The notes beneath the pieces were generated by a model that worked only from the letters and a program-made list of their open reading frames with translations, made no database searches and was not told where the DNA came from. A stretch of DNA of 52,276 bases from Bacteroidales bacterium (lineage in GTDB: Bacteria > Bacteroidota > Bacteroidia > Bacteroidales > WCHB1-69): positions 1 to 52,276 of the forward strand of contig JAFZKY010000038.1 of NCBI GenBank assembly GCA_017551725.1. Reading direction: 5' to 3'. The position numbers and the translations under genes were made by a program. Within the stretch, counting starts at the first letter, position 1, and every line of letters starts with the position of its first letter. This document shows, one piece after another, positions 33,675 to 41,546 of the stretch.

Positions 33675-34241
33675 TTACCCGTTCACCACCTTGTTGACGG
33701 TGAGCGGGTAGTATTGATGTTCTAATTGGTGGATTTTCGTTTCAATTTCCTCCAGCGTTTCATGTCCCTCGGCGTGGAAGGCGAACTGGTCGATGATTTT
33801 GCCGGTATCCACCCCGGCGTCCACAAAATGGATGGTAATGCCGAACACCTTCACACCATGGTTATAGGCATCCGCAATGCCGTGCGCGCCCGGGAACGAG
33901 GGCAGCAGCGCCGGATGTAGGTTGATGATGCGCATGGGGAAGTTCTCCAGCAGCACCTTGCCAATATAGCGCATATAGCCGGCCAGGACGATATACTCTA
34001 CATCCCGCTTGCGCAGCTCCTGAAGGATGGCCGTCTCGTACGCCTCCTTGCCATCATAATCCCTTGATGAGAAGGCAAATACATCAATGCCATGGTTGAC
34101 AGCCCTTTGCTCGGCCATGCAACCCGGCTTGTCGGTCACCAATAAGGCTATACGGGCATCCAACATGTGCTGTTGCACCGCCTCAATCAAAGCTTGGAAA
34201 TTGGAGCCGAAGCCCGATGCAAAAACGGCAATCGTACGCAT
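33675..34241 (-). CDS. purN: Phosphoribosylglycinamide formyltransferase
   Basis: 188 residues from the ATG at 34239-34241, since MRTIAVFASGFGSNFQALIE is the family N-terminus; the upstream extension lies in the lipoprotein gene. INLHPALLPSFPGAHG near 103-118 supplies the catalytic Asn and His, and HFVDAGVDTGKII near 134 the Asp. The enzyme formylates GAR with 10-formyl-THF in purine synthesis. Its ATG shares one base with the TAA of the lipoprotein gene. It is convergent with ftsZ, with a 16-base gap. Confidence 0.95.
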   Translation of the reverse strand: MRTIAVFASGFGSNFQALIEAVQQHMLDARIALLVTDKPGCMAEQRAVNHGIDVFAFSSRDYDGKEAYETAILQELRKRDVEYIVLAGYMRYIGKVLLENFPMRIINLHPALLPSFPGAHGIADAYNHGVKVFGITIHFVDAGVDTGKIIDQFAFHAEGHETLEEIETKIHQLEHQYYPLTVNKVVNG

Positions 34242-34663
34242 TATTTCTTTTCTTTGTCGCAGGGTTTGTCCCCTTCTTTGGAACATTTGCCTTCGTCCTT
34301 GCACGCACTCTTGCTTTCGGGACGAGACGGATATATCAGTTCAAAAGCGTCTCTTCTTTCATCCAGGGAGAGGTTGTCCCAATTGGCCATAGCCTCTTCG
34401 AATTTGGCCTTGCGGGCCTCCCGTTCCTCTTGGGCGGCTTTCTGCTTGTCGTAGGCCGCCTTGCTCTTGTTCAGCAGTTCGGCCTTGCGCTCATCCGTCA
34501 AATTCTCCCAACTGACCCAATCCTCACGATCTTTCATACCCTGTTTCTGCTTTTCAGTCAACTCCTGTTGTTCCGGGGTTTGGGCAGATGTATCTTTCGA
34601 ATTTTTGTTGCAGGATGCAAAAACCAGACAACAAACCGCCATCAACAGCATTAATTTTTTCAT
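34241..34663 (-). CDS. Small lipoprotein, charged, function unknown
   Basis: 140 residues. A signal peptide with lipobox VFASC puts the acylated Cys at about 18. The mature part is almost entirely charged (Lys, Glu, Asp) and helical, with a Lys/Asp/Cys-rich tail containing CKDEGKCSKEGDKPC, where three Cys may bind metal or form disulfides. I do not recognise a family. It is coupled to purN by a one-base overlap and lies 38 bases after mutA, which gives no functional hint. Confidence 0.75.
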   Translation of the reverse strand: MKKLMLLMAVCCLVFASCNKNSKDTSAQTPEQQELTEKQKQGMKDREDWVSWENLTDERKAELLNKSKAAYDKQKAAQEEREARKAKFEEAMANWDNLSLDERRDAFELIYPSRPESKSACKDEGKCSKEGDKPCDKEKK

Positions 34664-34701
34664 TTTTAAATGTTTTTTGTTATAAAAAATGAAAACACAA
34701 A

Positions 34702-36549
34702 CTATTTCAGCAACAGCTGGTTATATTTCCGCAAGGATTCCAGGATGTTGACTTTCACGTGGATGAAGTCATCGGTACCGGCCTCTTTGAGAGCGTCAAG
34801 GCACTCGGTAGGATTGCCAGCCACGAGGAACGGTGTGTTCGGGTATTGCGCCTTGCACTGCTTGGCGGCCTCCACGCCGAGGGTGGCGTACTCCTCGTCG
34901 GAGCTGCACACCACGATGAGGTCGGGCTTGGCCTCGCCGGCAGCCTTTACGCCCTCTTCCACGGTGGCGAACCCGGAAGGTTCCACGATTTCGTATCCAG
35001 CGCAGCCGAAGAAGTTGGTGATGAAGCCGGCACGCGCCTGCCGCATGGCCAAGTTGCCCAGTTTCAGCAGATAGACTTTCGGGCGATGGTTGGTAGCCGC
35101 ATATTTTTCCGTGGCAAGACGGATCTCCTCAAAGGCAATCGCGCCGCGGTAGGTTTTCAGGCCCTCGTTCTCATCCTTCACCACACGCTCGATCTTGTCG
35201 GCCATCTTCTCGTTGATGTTGGGATATTGGTTGGTACCGAGGAGTATGTAGCGACGGGTAGCTATGTCCATGTCGCGTTTCTGGCAGCTCTTTTCGATTT
35301 CGGCTTGCATAGTGCCGTCCTCGATGAGTTTGAGCGCGCCGCCGGCGGCTTCCACATCGCGGAAGAGCTGCCAGGCGTGCTCGGCAATCGCGTTGGTCAA
35401 GGTTTCGATATAGTAGGAGCCGGCGGCGGGATCCACCACACGGTCCATGAAGGCTTCCTCCTTCAAAATCACCTGCACGTTGCGGGCAATGCGGCGGGAG
35501 AACTCATCCGATTCCTTGTAGGCCACATCAAACGGCTGCAACGAAATGGAATCGGAACCGCCAATGACGGCAGACATGCCCTCCGTGGTACCGCGAAGCA
35601 TATTGACGTAAGGATCGTAAAGGGTTTTATTCCAGGTGGATGCCACCGTGTTAATATGGATCTTGTAGGCGCAGGAGCACTGCGGATGGTACTGTTCCAC
35701 GATGGTGGACCACAGGAGGCGCACCGCACGCAGTTTGGCAATTTCCATAAAATAATTGGAGCCCACCGACATCGTCAATTGCATACGCGAGGCGACTTTC
35801 TCCACCTTCATGCCATGTTCCGTGCAGAACGACAGGTACTCATTGGCCAACGCCAGCGTGTAGCCCAGCTCTTGCACAATAGTGGAGCCGGCGTTGTGCA
35901 ACACGATGCCGTTCACGTTGATCACCTTGAAATTCTTCATACAGCCGTTCATCTCCAGAAGTTCAACAGCCTGCATCATATCCTCTTCTGCCGATTTCCA
36001 GAACTTATTGTGTTTCAGGCGGTAGGTCAGCGGGTCGAAGTTGATGCTGCCCTGCACCTTCTCTTTGTCAACGTTATGTGCCTCCACATAGCCGACGAAA
36101 CGCTTCATCAGGTCGAGGTAGCTCTTCACGTGGTTGAACTGCACGCCGGTGGCATTGAGGTCAATGCCGTTGAGCAGGGTTTCCAATGCCGCGTCGCTGT
36201 CAATGTTGGCGGCGTTGAAAGCGATGCAGGTGGCACCGCGCTTCAAGGCATCCGTAGCGATGGCGTTGGCCTTGGCCGGATCCGCCTCTTCCACCTCTTG
36301 CACGATGTCCCACTTGTTGTTGTCGGCCTTCGTGCCGCGCGTGTAGGGGAACTCCGCCGGCAAGGTGTCGAGATAATCCAGATCCTTCAGATTTTCAGCA
36401 CGATAGTAAGGACGCACGTTGAATCCTTCGTCGGTACGCCATACCAGTTTGCGTTCGTAATCGGCACCTTTGAGGTCTTTTTGTATTGTTGCTTCCCATT
36501 CCTCGGTGGAGATGGGCGGAAATTCGGTGAAAAGTTTTTCGTCTGCCAT
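34702..36549 (-). CDS. mutA: Methylmalonyl-CoA mutase small (beta) subunit
   Basis: 615 residues from the ATG at 36547-36549; a TTG two codons upstream is less likely. FPPISTEEWEATIQKDLKGADYE near the start, and LRGTTEGMSAVIGGSDSISLQPFD and EESFMDRV-like EEAFMDRVVDPAAGSYYIE near 335-405, follow the MutA/MutB TIM barrel. The C-terminal flavodoxin-like region lacks the DxHxxG cobalamin motif, which marks the non-catalytic small subunit. The large subunit mutB, normally adjacent, is absent here. With MutB it interconverts succinyl-CoA and methylmalonyl-CoA in propionate formation. Transcription is divergent from the PAP2 gene. Confidence 0.93.
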   Translation of the reverse strand: MADEKLFTEFPPISTEEWEATIQKDLKGADYERKLVWRTDEGFNVRPYYRAENLKDLDYLDTLPAEFPYTRGTKADNNKWDIVQEVEEADPAKANAIATDALKRGATCIAFNAANIDSDAALETLLNGIDLNATGVQFNHVKSYLDLMKRFVGYVEAHNVDKEKVQGSINFDPLTYRLKHNKFWKSAEEDMMQAVELLEMNGCMKNFKVINVNGIVLHNAGSTIVQELGYTLALANEYLSFCTEHGMKVEKVASRMQLTMSVGSNYFMEIAKLRAVRLLWSTIVEQYHPQCSCAYKIHINTVASTWNKTLYDPYVNMLRGTTEGMSAVIGGSDSISLQPFDVAYKESDEFSRRIARNVQVILKEEAFMDRVVDPAAGSYYIETLTNAIAEHAWQLFRDVEAAGGALKLIEDGTMQAEIEKSCQKRDMDIATRRYILLGTNQYPNINEKMADKIERVVKDENEGLKTYRGAIAFEEIRLATEKYAATNHRPKVYLLKLGNLAMRQARAGFITNFFGCAGYEIVEPSGFATVEEGVKAAGEAKPDLIVVCSSDEEYATLGVEAAKQCKAQYPNTPFLVAGNPTECLDALKEAGTDDFIHVKVNILESLRKYNQLLLK

Positions 36550-36570
36550 AAACAATAATTTAATTCGGCT

Positions 36571-36601
36571 GCAAAGATAAAAAATAGTTTGTTATCTTTG
36601 C
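36571..36601. promoter_or_regulatory. Palindromic back-to-back promoter pair (mutA / PAP2)
   Basis: GCAAAGATAA (36571-36580) and TTATCTTTGC (36592-36601) form a perfect 10-base inverted repeat. The minus-strand -7 box is at 36572-36579, the plus-strand box TATCTTTG at 36593-36600, offset by 21 bp. It is the third example of the same arrangement in the window. Confidence 0.65.
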
Positions 36602-36618
36602 CGACCAAAATGCGGCCT

Positions 36619-37233
36619 ATGGTTTCATTTCTCACATATAGTCTGTATCCGATGGATTATCAGCTCATAACGCTGGTCAACGGAGCCAACACACCGTGGC
36701 TGGACAGGTTTATGTGGGCCATGACGCACGCTTGGCCGTGGCTGCCGATGCTCGTTTTGATGTTTGGATTGATATTCCTCTGTTATCGGCGGCGTTCCTG
36801 GCGCGTGATCCTGTTCATAGCACTGGCGGTGGGCACCTCCGATATTATATCCTCCGGCATACTCAAACCGTTGGTGCATCGTCCCCGTCCTTCGCACAAT
36901 CCGGAGCTCACCTTGCATCTGCACGAGCGGCCCAACGGCACGTTTTATCGGGGCGGGCCCTACGGCTTCCCATCCTCGCACGCGGCCAACAGCTCCACCC
37001 TCGCCATCCTTCTCTACCTGTTCCTGCGTCCGTTCCTGTCCCGTAAATGGCCTCTGGCGCTTTTCCTGGCCGGATTTGTGTTGCTGTTCTGCTACACCCG
37101 CGTCTATCTCGGCGTTCACTACCCTACCGACATCCTCGCCGGCTGGTGCGTGGGCATCATCGTGTCACTGTCGGCTTTCACGCTATACCAACATTTGGAT
37201 AAAAAGAGGCAAAATGTAACTTTATACCGATAA
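36619..37233 (+). CDS. PAP2-family membrane phosphatase
   Basis: 204 residues from the ATG at 36619; ATGs at 36610 and 36652 are alternatives, and a TTG at 36589 lies upstream of the promoter. Five or six transmembrane segments. The three acid-phosphatase motifs are intact: KPLVHRPRP near 87, FPSSHAANS near 121 and TRVYLGVHYPTD near 161. Candidate substrates are undecaprenyl pyrophosphate or lipid phosphates such as phosphatidylglycerol phosphate. The length and motif spacing resemble short UppP/PgpB-type enzymes. Confidence 0.9.
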   Translation: MVSFLTYSLYPMDYQLITLVNGANTPWLDRFMWAMTHAWPWLPMLVLMFGLIFLCYRRRSWRVILFIALAVGTSDIISSGILKPLVHRPRPSHNPELTLHLHERPNGTFYRGGPYGFPSSHAANSSTLAILLYLFLRPFLSRKWPLALFLAGFVLLFCYTRVYLGVHYPTDILAGWCVGIIVSLSAFTLYQHLDKKRQNVTLYR

Positions 37234-37288
37234 CAACGTTTATTTCACTTTAATATTAAATTGTTTAAAAACCTAAATTATTGATGCT

Positions 37289-37810
37289 ATGTTAAATAAA
37301 AAAATCGAAGCGGCTATCAACGCCCAAATCAACGCCGAAATGTGGTCGGCTTACCTCTATCTTTCCATGGCCACCAAATGCCACGACCTCGGCTACGGCG
37401 GCATGGCCAACTGGTTTGAAATCCAGTTCAAGGAGGAGCAGGATCACGCTCAAATCTTCTACAAATACGTGATTTCCCGGGGAGGTCGCGTGGTGCTGAA
37501 ACCCATCGACGCCGTGCCCACGGACTGGAAAGACGCGCTTGACATGTTCGAGGAGACGCTCAAGCACGAGCAGGTGGTCACCAGCCTCATCAACGACCTG
37601 TTTGCTTTAGCCACCAAGGAGAAGGACTATGCCACCCAGAGCATGCTGAAATGGTTCATCGACGAGCAAGTGGAAGAGGAAGAGAATGCCCGCGCGCTGA
37701 TTGACAGCCTCAAGATGATCAATGGCAACGGCTACGGACTCTACATGCTCGACAAAGAGCTGGCCGCCCGCGTGTACAGCACGCCCTCGCCCCTCGCCGC
37801 CGAAGAGTAG
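37289..37810 (+). CDS. ftnA: Non-heme ferritin
   Basis: 173 residues, the standard bacterial ferritin length. The four-helix bundle contains ferroxidase ligands E17 (NAEMWSAY), the E-x2-H pair in FKEEQDHA near 49-53, E94 in the LKHEQ helix and the E-x-x-x-E series in DEQVEEEENA near 127-136. It stores iron as ferric mineral in the cytoplasm. A strong terminator follows. Confidence 0.95.
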   Translation: MLNKKIEAAINAQINAEMWSAYLYLSMATKCHDLGYGGMANWFEIQFKEEQDHAQIFYKYVISRGGRVVLKPIDAVPTDWKDALDMFEETLKHEQVVTSLINDLFALATKEKDYATQSMLKWFIDEQVEEEENARALIDSLKMINGNGYGLYMLDKELAARVYSTPSPLAAEE

Positions 37811-37834
37811 CTGATGTTGCACGCTATAATCCTT

Positions 37835-37860
37835 AAAGCCCCTTTTCAGGGGCTTTTTTT
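37835..37860 (+). terminator. Intrinsic terminator after ferritin
   Basis: AAAGCCCC/GGGGCTTT hairpin (37835-37842 with 37849-37856), loop TTTTCA, followed by T. Confidence 0.85.
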
Positions 37861-37896
37861 GTTTCCCTGTGGGTAAGAAGGGTTCAGGGGACAGGG

Positions 37897-37976
37897 GACA
37901 GTGATTAGTGATTAGTGATCAGTGATTAGTGAATAGGATTTTAATACGAAAAGGCACGCCGTAAGGGGTGCAGGCA
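37897..37976 (+). repeat. Dispersed repeat, copy 2 (upstream of the WG-repeat gene)
   Basis: Tandem units of about 10 bases (AGTGATTAGTG, AGTGATCAGTG) at 37897-37935 are followed by TAATACGA and the imperfect palindrome GCACGCCGTAAGGGGTGC (37954-37971). The order and sequence match copy 3 at 39361-39425. Confidence 0.65.
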
Positions 37977-38006
37977 AAATTGAATAATTTGTTTTGTGTT
38001 TTTTAT

Positions 38007-38014
38007 TATTTTTG
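38007..38014 (+). promoter_or_regulatory. -7 box for the WG-repeat gene
   Basis: TATTTTTG, 41 bases before the chosen start and just after repeat copy 2. Confidence 0.45.
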
Positions 38015-38055
38015 CAGGCAAGATATATGGATTTCTCATTAAAACCCTATTCATT

Positions 38056-39363
38056 ATGAAAAAATTATTATTGTTTTCCGCTTGGATTCTTATCATATTA
38101 GGTGTCTCGGCCCAAACGCCCAAGCCTTTGGCTATCACCGAGAACACGCATTTTGTCGTCCTCCCCAACGACTGCGAGAGCATCTCTTGGCTTGAGGATG
38201 GCATCTGGTCGGTGGAGCGTTTTAACAAATATGCCTTCTACAACGTACAGGGCCAGCGCATTTTCGACTTCGAATGGGAAGCGGGTTCCGGTTTCCGCAC
38301 GCCCCAGATGGTCGGCGGCGCCGTCCTGATGTACAAGAAGGGAGAGGTTAACAGCCAGAAACCGATGTGGTTGCTCAAGAGCGACGGCACCTCCAAGGCG
38401 CTACCGGCGGAATATGTCGGACCCGCCACCAATTTTGTGGACGGCGTGGCGCTTATCGGGAAAAAGAAAAGTTCCGGTTATGGCGTGGAATATGTCTATA
38501 TCAACCTTAACGGACAGAGGGTCTATGGCACGTTGACCTCCAACCCCGAACGCTTTGAGCGCACCAACTGGACGGTTCCACCATTGCGCGATGGTCTGAG
38601 AGCGTTCAAGCAGCTGAACCCCAGCGGTTTTGGCGGCAAATGGGGATACATTGACGCAAACGGCAAGGTGGTGATTCCCGCCCGCTACGACGAGTGCCGG
38701 TCCTTCAGCGAAGGGTACGCCTTGGTACGGGAAGACCGCGAGTTATATTTCATCGACAAAAACGGCAACAAGGCCATTGATCCCATCTGGGATGACGACA
38801 CCTACTTCAACGACATCAGCGATGTTCACAACGGCTATTTCGTCGTGAACTACAACCCTCGCAAATACTTCAACACCAAGGGCGATTTAGTGAAAAAACT
38901 GCCGGAAGGATCCATGTTCTACAACGGTTATTGCTTCGCGGAGGACGAGACAGCATTCAATGGGAAAAGCCGCGTGTTCGACAAGGATTTCAACCTGGTG
39001 AAAACCATCCCTGAGGTGGATCTTTGGTGGAACGACGAGGGCAACGCGCCCATCTTCACGGCGGCGGGAGTGGCAACCGTGAAACGCGACCGGGTGATTT
39101 CTCCTGACGGCACCACGCTGATCCAGCACTTCCCGGTGACGAAAAAATCGCCCAACCGGAATGGCATCGAATACTTCTCCCCGTCCGGATTTGCCAAGGC
39201 GTGGCTCGTGCATAACGGCGAGACCTACGAAGGGTTCATCAACCTCAACGGCGAGTTCGTGCTCATCTACCGATGGAACCGGGAAGTGGTCCCCATCGTG
39301 AACGACCCGAACAACCCTTCCCCCTGCGACACCTGCAAGATTTTCCCCAATCCCGTCCGGTGA
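38056..39363 (+). CDS. Secreted WG-repeat protein, possibly truncated at its C-terminus
   Basis: 435 residues from the ATG at 38056, which starts a signal peptide (cut near VSAQ). WG-type beta repeats occur throughout, the clearest being GKWGYIDANGKVVIPARYDE near 194-213 and YFIDKNGNKAIDPIWDD near 230-247. The protein ends CKIFPNPVR. (K)I(F/Y)PNP is how T9SS type A sorting domains begin, and those normally continue for about 70 residues; here the TGA stop is the first triplet of repeat copy 3. I infer a sorting domain cut off by the repeat, but a natural end cannot be excluded. Confidence 0.8.
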   Translation: MKKLLLFSAWILIILGVSAQTPKPLAITENTHFVVLPNDCESISWLEDGIWSVERFNKYAFYNVQGQRIFDFEWEAGSGFRTPQMVGGAVLMYKKGEVNSQKPMWLLKSDGTSKALPAEYVGPATNFVDGVALIGKKKSSGYGVEYVYINLNGQRVYGTLTSNPERFERTNWTVPPLRDGLRAFKQLNPSGFGGKWGYIDANGKVVIPARYDECRSFSEGYALVREDRELYFIDKNGNKAIDPIWDDDTYFNDISDVHNGYFVVNYNPRKYFNTKGDLVKKLPEGSMFYNGYCFAEDETAFNGKSRVFDKDFNLVKTIPEVDLWWNDEGNAPIFTAAGVATVKRDRVISPDGTTLIQHFPVTKKSPNRNGIEYFSPSGFAKAWLVHNGETYEGFINLNGEFVLIYRWNREVVPIVNDPNNPSPCDTCKIFPNPVR

Positions 39364-39425
39364 ACAGGGATCAGTGAACAGTGAATAGGAAGCCTAATAC
39401 GACGCGCATGCCGAGGGGTGCAGGA
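39361..39425 (+). repeat. Dispersed repeat, copy 3 (starting in the WG-repeat gene's stop codon)
   Basis: TGAACAGGGATCAGTGAACAG units at 39361-39388 are followed by CTAATACGA and GCATGCCGAGGGGTGCAGG (39406-39424). Aligned to copy 2 it shares GTGAATAGGA, TAATACGA, GCCG and AGGGGTGCAGG in the same order. Same orientation, about 1.46 kb apart. Confidence 0.65.
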
Positions 39426-39691
39426 CTGCTGACAAAGACACGATTTTTTTACATTATTCAAAATAAATTATTTGATTTGAATAATTCAATTTAAATAACA
39501 CAGGGGTTGATTGTGCAAATATTGCGCAGTCCTACCCTATCGGGTCCAGGCAGGCGTTGCGGCGCTGGCACTGAGCGCACTCGCTGCCGCGCCACACCTT
39601 GTCGAAATGAAATTTTGAAGTTGTACTTCAGATTTTACGATAAAATTTGAAGTAAGACTCCTGAAAATCATTCCAAAAAAACATACAACAA
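39426..39691. other. Intergenic stretch with PLD remnant and short repeats
   Basis: AT-rich to about 39520, then the GC-rich PLD remnant (39532-39606), then AT-rich again with TGAAGT/ACTTCA as an inverted repeat with spacer TGT (39615-39629 region) and two near-copies of AAATTTTGAAGT. No intact gene. Confidence 0.5.
39532..39606 (-). pseudogene. C-terminal remnant of a second PLD-family gene
   Basis: Minus-strand codons up to a TAG at 39532-39534 read FDKVWRGSECAQCQRRNACL and then DPIG. The intact PLD gene at 40689 ends FDKVWRGSECEKCQRRNVCP and then DPIV. About nine of 71 aligned bases differ, so this is an old paralogue or duplicate. Nothing homologous precedes it; the sequence changes abruptly at 39607. 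The rest of the gene is lost. Confidence 0.75.
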
Positions 39692-40600
39692 TTACCCAAA
39701 ACACCACCAATAGAAGGGCATCACATGGATGACAGATCCGTCGGGAAGGGTTTTCTCTTCGCTTTCATCTAAAGTAATAATGGTTCCTTCATGTAAATCA
39801 AAGGCCTTCATGGCGGCTAATAACCCGTTTTCTTCCCGCATCCTTGTTTCCGGGTCCTTCAGTGAAACGGAAACTTGATAAGCCTGCACAATGTTCCCAT
39901 TTTTTCTTACTAAAAAGTCACACTCGTTCCCATCGTTAAAATAATAAGATTCTAAATCACGCCTCCGTAATTCAATATAAACAGCATTCTCCAGCTTGTT
40001 GCCAAGATTAGTGCTGAAACTGAATCCAACTTGTGAAACAAGGCCATTGTCAATGCAATAGACCTTCTTGGGACTTTTGATTTGTTCGCCGACTTTGTAG
40101 TCGTATTTGGTTAACACACTGACAAGAAAACTTTCCTCCAGATATCCGATATATGCGTTTATCGTATCTGTGCTCTTGATCTGGGTAGCCTTTGCGATGG
40201 ATTGATAAGTGAATTTATGGGTGAAGTTACTGGCCAAATAGTAGGCCACCTTTTTTATTGGTTTTTCGGAAGGGAGTTTGTGTCGAACCACAATATCACG
40301 GTAGATAATGTCATTATACAATTCCCTCAGGTAACGCGGATCGCCCGTATTCAAATATTGAGGGAAACCACCTTCTTCCAGGAATCCCTTCTGTAGTTTC
40401 AATATTTTTGCACGGCCTTCAGTTGTGTAAAAATGTTTTTTTGTTATGCTGACACCTTTCATTAACGCATACTCTGATAGCGACATCGGATAAAGTTCTT
40501 GCGTCAAGTGGCGCCCGGTCAGCAATGTTCCCAGCTCTCTGCTTAGCATAAACGCATTGCTTCCTGTAACATAGACCTTGTTACCGTGTTTGAAATCCAT
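39692..40600 (-). pseudogene. AAA_14/DUF4143 ATPase, 5'-truncated
   Basis: 302 residues from the only plausible ATG. VYVTGSNAFMLSRELGTLLTGR near 9-30, YPMSLSEY near 37, LREL-NDIIYRDIVVRH near 92 and the DUF4143 part to the C-terminus match archaeal/bacterial AAA_14 ATPases. Intact members have about 90 residues before VTGSN, including Walker A and Walker B; those are missing. Without-ATG codons can be read a further 30 triplets upstream to a TAG at the end of the PLD gene, but they contain no P-loop. It is probably inactive. Lower GC than its neighbours suggests acquisition. Confidence 0.75.
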
Positions 40601-40688
40601 ATTGACAATCGTGATTTTTTTATAAAAATCAGTATTGACGATATGGATTATATTTCCAACGAAGATTTCACTATGATCATTCCCTGAT

Positions 40689-41201
40689 TTAAACTATCGG
40701 GTCCGGGCACACGTTGCGCCGCTGGCACTTCTCGCACTCGCTGCCGCGCCACACCTTGTCGAACTCCTCGATGGCGGCGGCCACGAGGGAGGGCTCGTCG
40801 GTGAGAATGCCGGCCTCGAAGTTGCGGCGGCGGGGCGACTTCATCCCCATTCCCGCGCCCGTGAGGTTGGCGCTGCCCACGTAGCAGACCGTCTGGTCGA
40901 TGACGATGATCTTGAAGTGTACCCGCGGGCACATCACCCGCTCCAGCATCTTGGCTAATCGTGGGTAACGGTCGAAGTCGGCACGGAAGTTCGGTCCCGG
41001 TTCCTTGGCGTGTATGAGCCGCACCTCCACGCCCTTTCCGAGCAGGTCTGCCAGCACCCCGAGGAAGGGCTTCTCCACCCCACCCTGCTGCACATACAGG
41101 TCTTTGATGTCGGCGGTGCCGATCCACAGCGAGTGCTTGGCCTTCATGGCGAGGTCAAGGACGGTGGTGTAATGGGAGGAGTCGGTGATGAACTGGAGCA
41201 T
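40689..41201 (-). CDS. Phospholipase D-family protein, single HKD motif
   Basis: 170 residues. HFKIIVIDQTVCYVGSANLTGAG near 95-117 is a complete HxKxxxxD...SxN motif. One motif per chain implies a dimeric active site, as in Nuc-type endonucleases. The C-terminus has CEKCQRRNVC, a possible metal-binding cluster. There is no signal peptide, so it is cytoplasmic. Nuclease or phosphodiesterase activity is inferred. A minus-strand promoter at 41308-41340 has both -33 and -7 elements. Confidence 0.88.
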   Translation of the reverse strand: MLQFITDSSHYTTVLDLAMKAKHSLWIGTADIKDLYVQQGGVEKPFLGVLADLLGKGVEVRLIHAKEPGPNFRADFDRYPRLAKMLERVMCPRVHFKIIVIDQTVCYVGSANLTGAGMGMKSPRRRNFEAGILTDEPSLVAAAIEEFDKVWRGSECEKCQRRNVCPDPIV

Positions 41202-41546
41202 AGCAAGTAAATAAACAGAAATATTTTTGTTGATTTTTCACTTTATCGAGATTGATCAGGTCGCACTCTTCTTGGGGTATTTATGTGTTATCTAACTATT
41301 AATTCTGCAAAACTACAAAATAATCCCTTCCTCCCACAAATAAATTAACACTACTAAGATTGTGTATAATATTTATAACACAAGCTTCTTTGCCCCATTA
41401 ACGTGTTAAAAATGCACGTTATTCTCTCATGTCAATTTCTTTTCTTTAAAAAAATTGATAATGACGGAGAACCCTCCACCCATCTCTACATCCTGTCTCC
41501 TATTCCCTTCTTTTTTGTATTTTTGCCGCTCAAAACCGACAAACGT
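41202..41546. other. Intergenic region between the PLD gene and the peptidase
   Basis: 345 bases, AT-rich. It holds the PLD promoter (41308-41340, minus) and the peptidase -7 box TATTTTTG at 41518-41525. An open frame from 41403 joins the peptidase in frame but starts before that box and has no signal-peptide character, so it is not taken as coding. Confidence 0.5.
41308..41340 (-). promoter_or_regulatory. Promoter with -33 and -7 elements for the PLD gene
   Basis: On the minus strand TTTG (41337-41340), 21 bases, then TAGTTTTG (41308-41315). This is the best full match to the Bacteroidota primary-sigma consensus in the window. The leader would be about 100 bases. Confidence 0.6.

Noticed and set aside
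33678-33711. Inverted repeat between ftsZ and purN as a terminator
   Set aside because: It lies within purN codons and has no T run, so evidence is too weak.
34759-36558. 599-codon plus-strand frame opposite mutA
   Set aside because: The mutA frame matches a known family from end to end; the opposite frame has no recognisable motif.
37897-37935. Short tandem units as a CRISPR array
   Set aside because: Units are about 10 bases with no unique spacers and no cas genes are present.
39692-40600. ATPase as an intact toxin-antitoxin or defence component
   Set aside because: Walker A and B are missing and the gene begins at the edge of another gene, which points to truncation.
41403-41546. N-terminal extension of the DPP-IV-like peptidase
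   Set aside because: It begins upstream of the -7 box at 41518-41525 and has no signal peptide; the ATG at 41547 gives a clean one.
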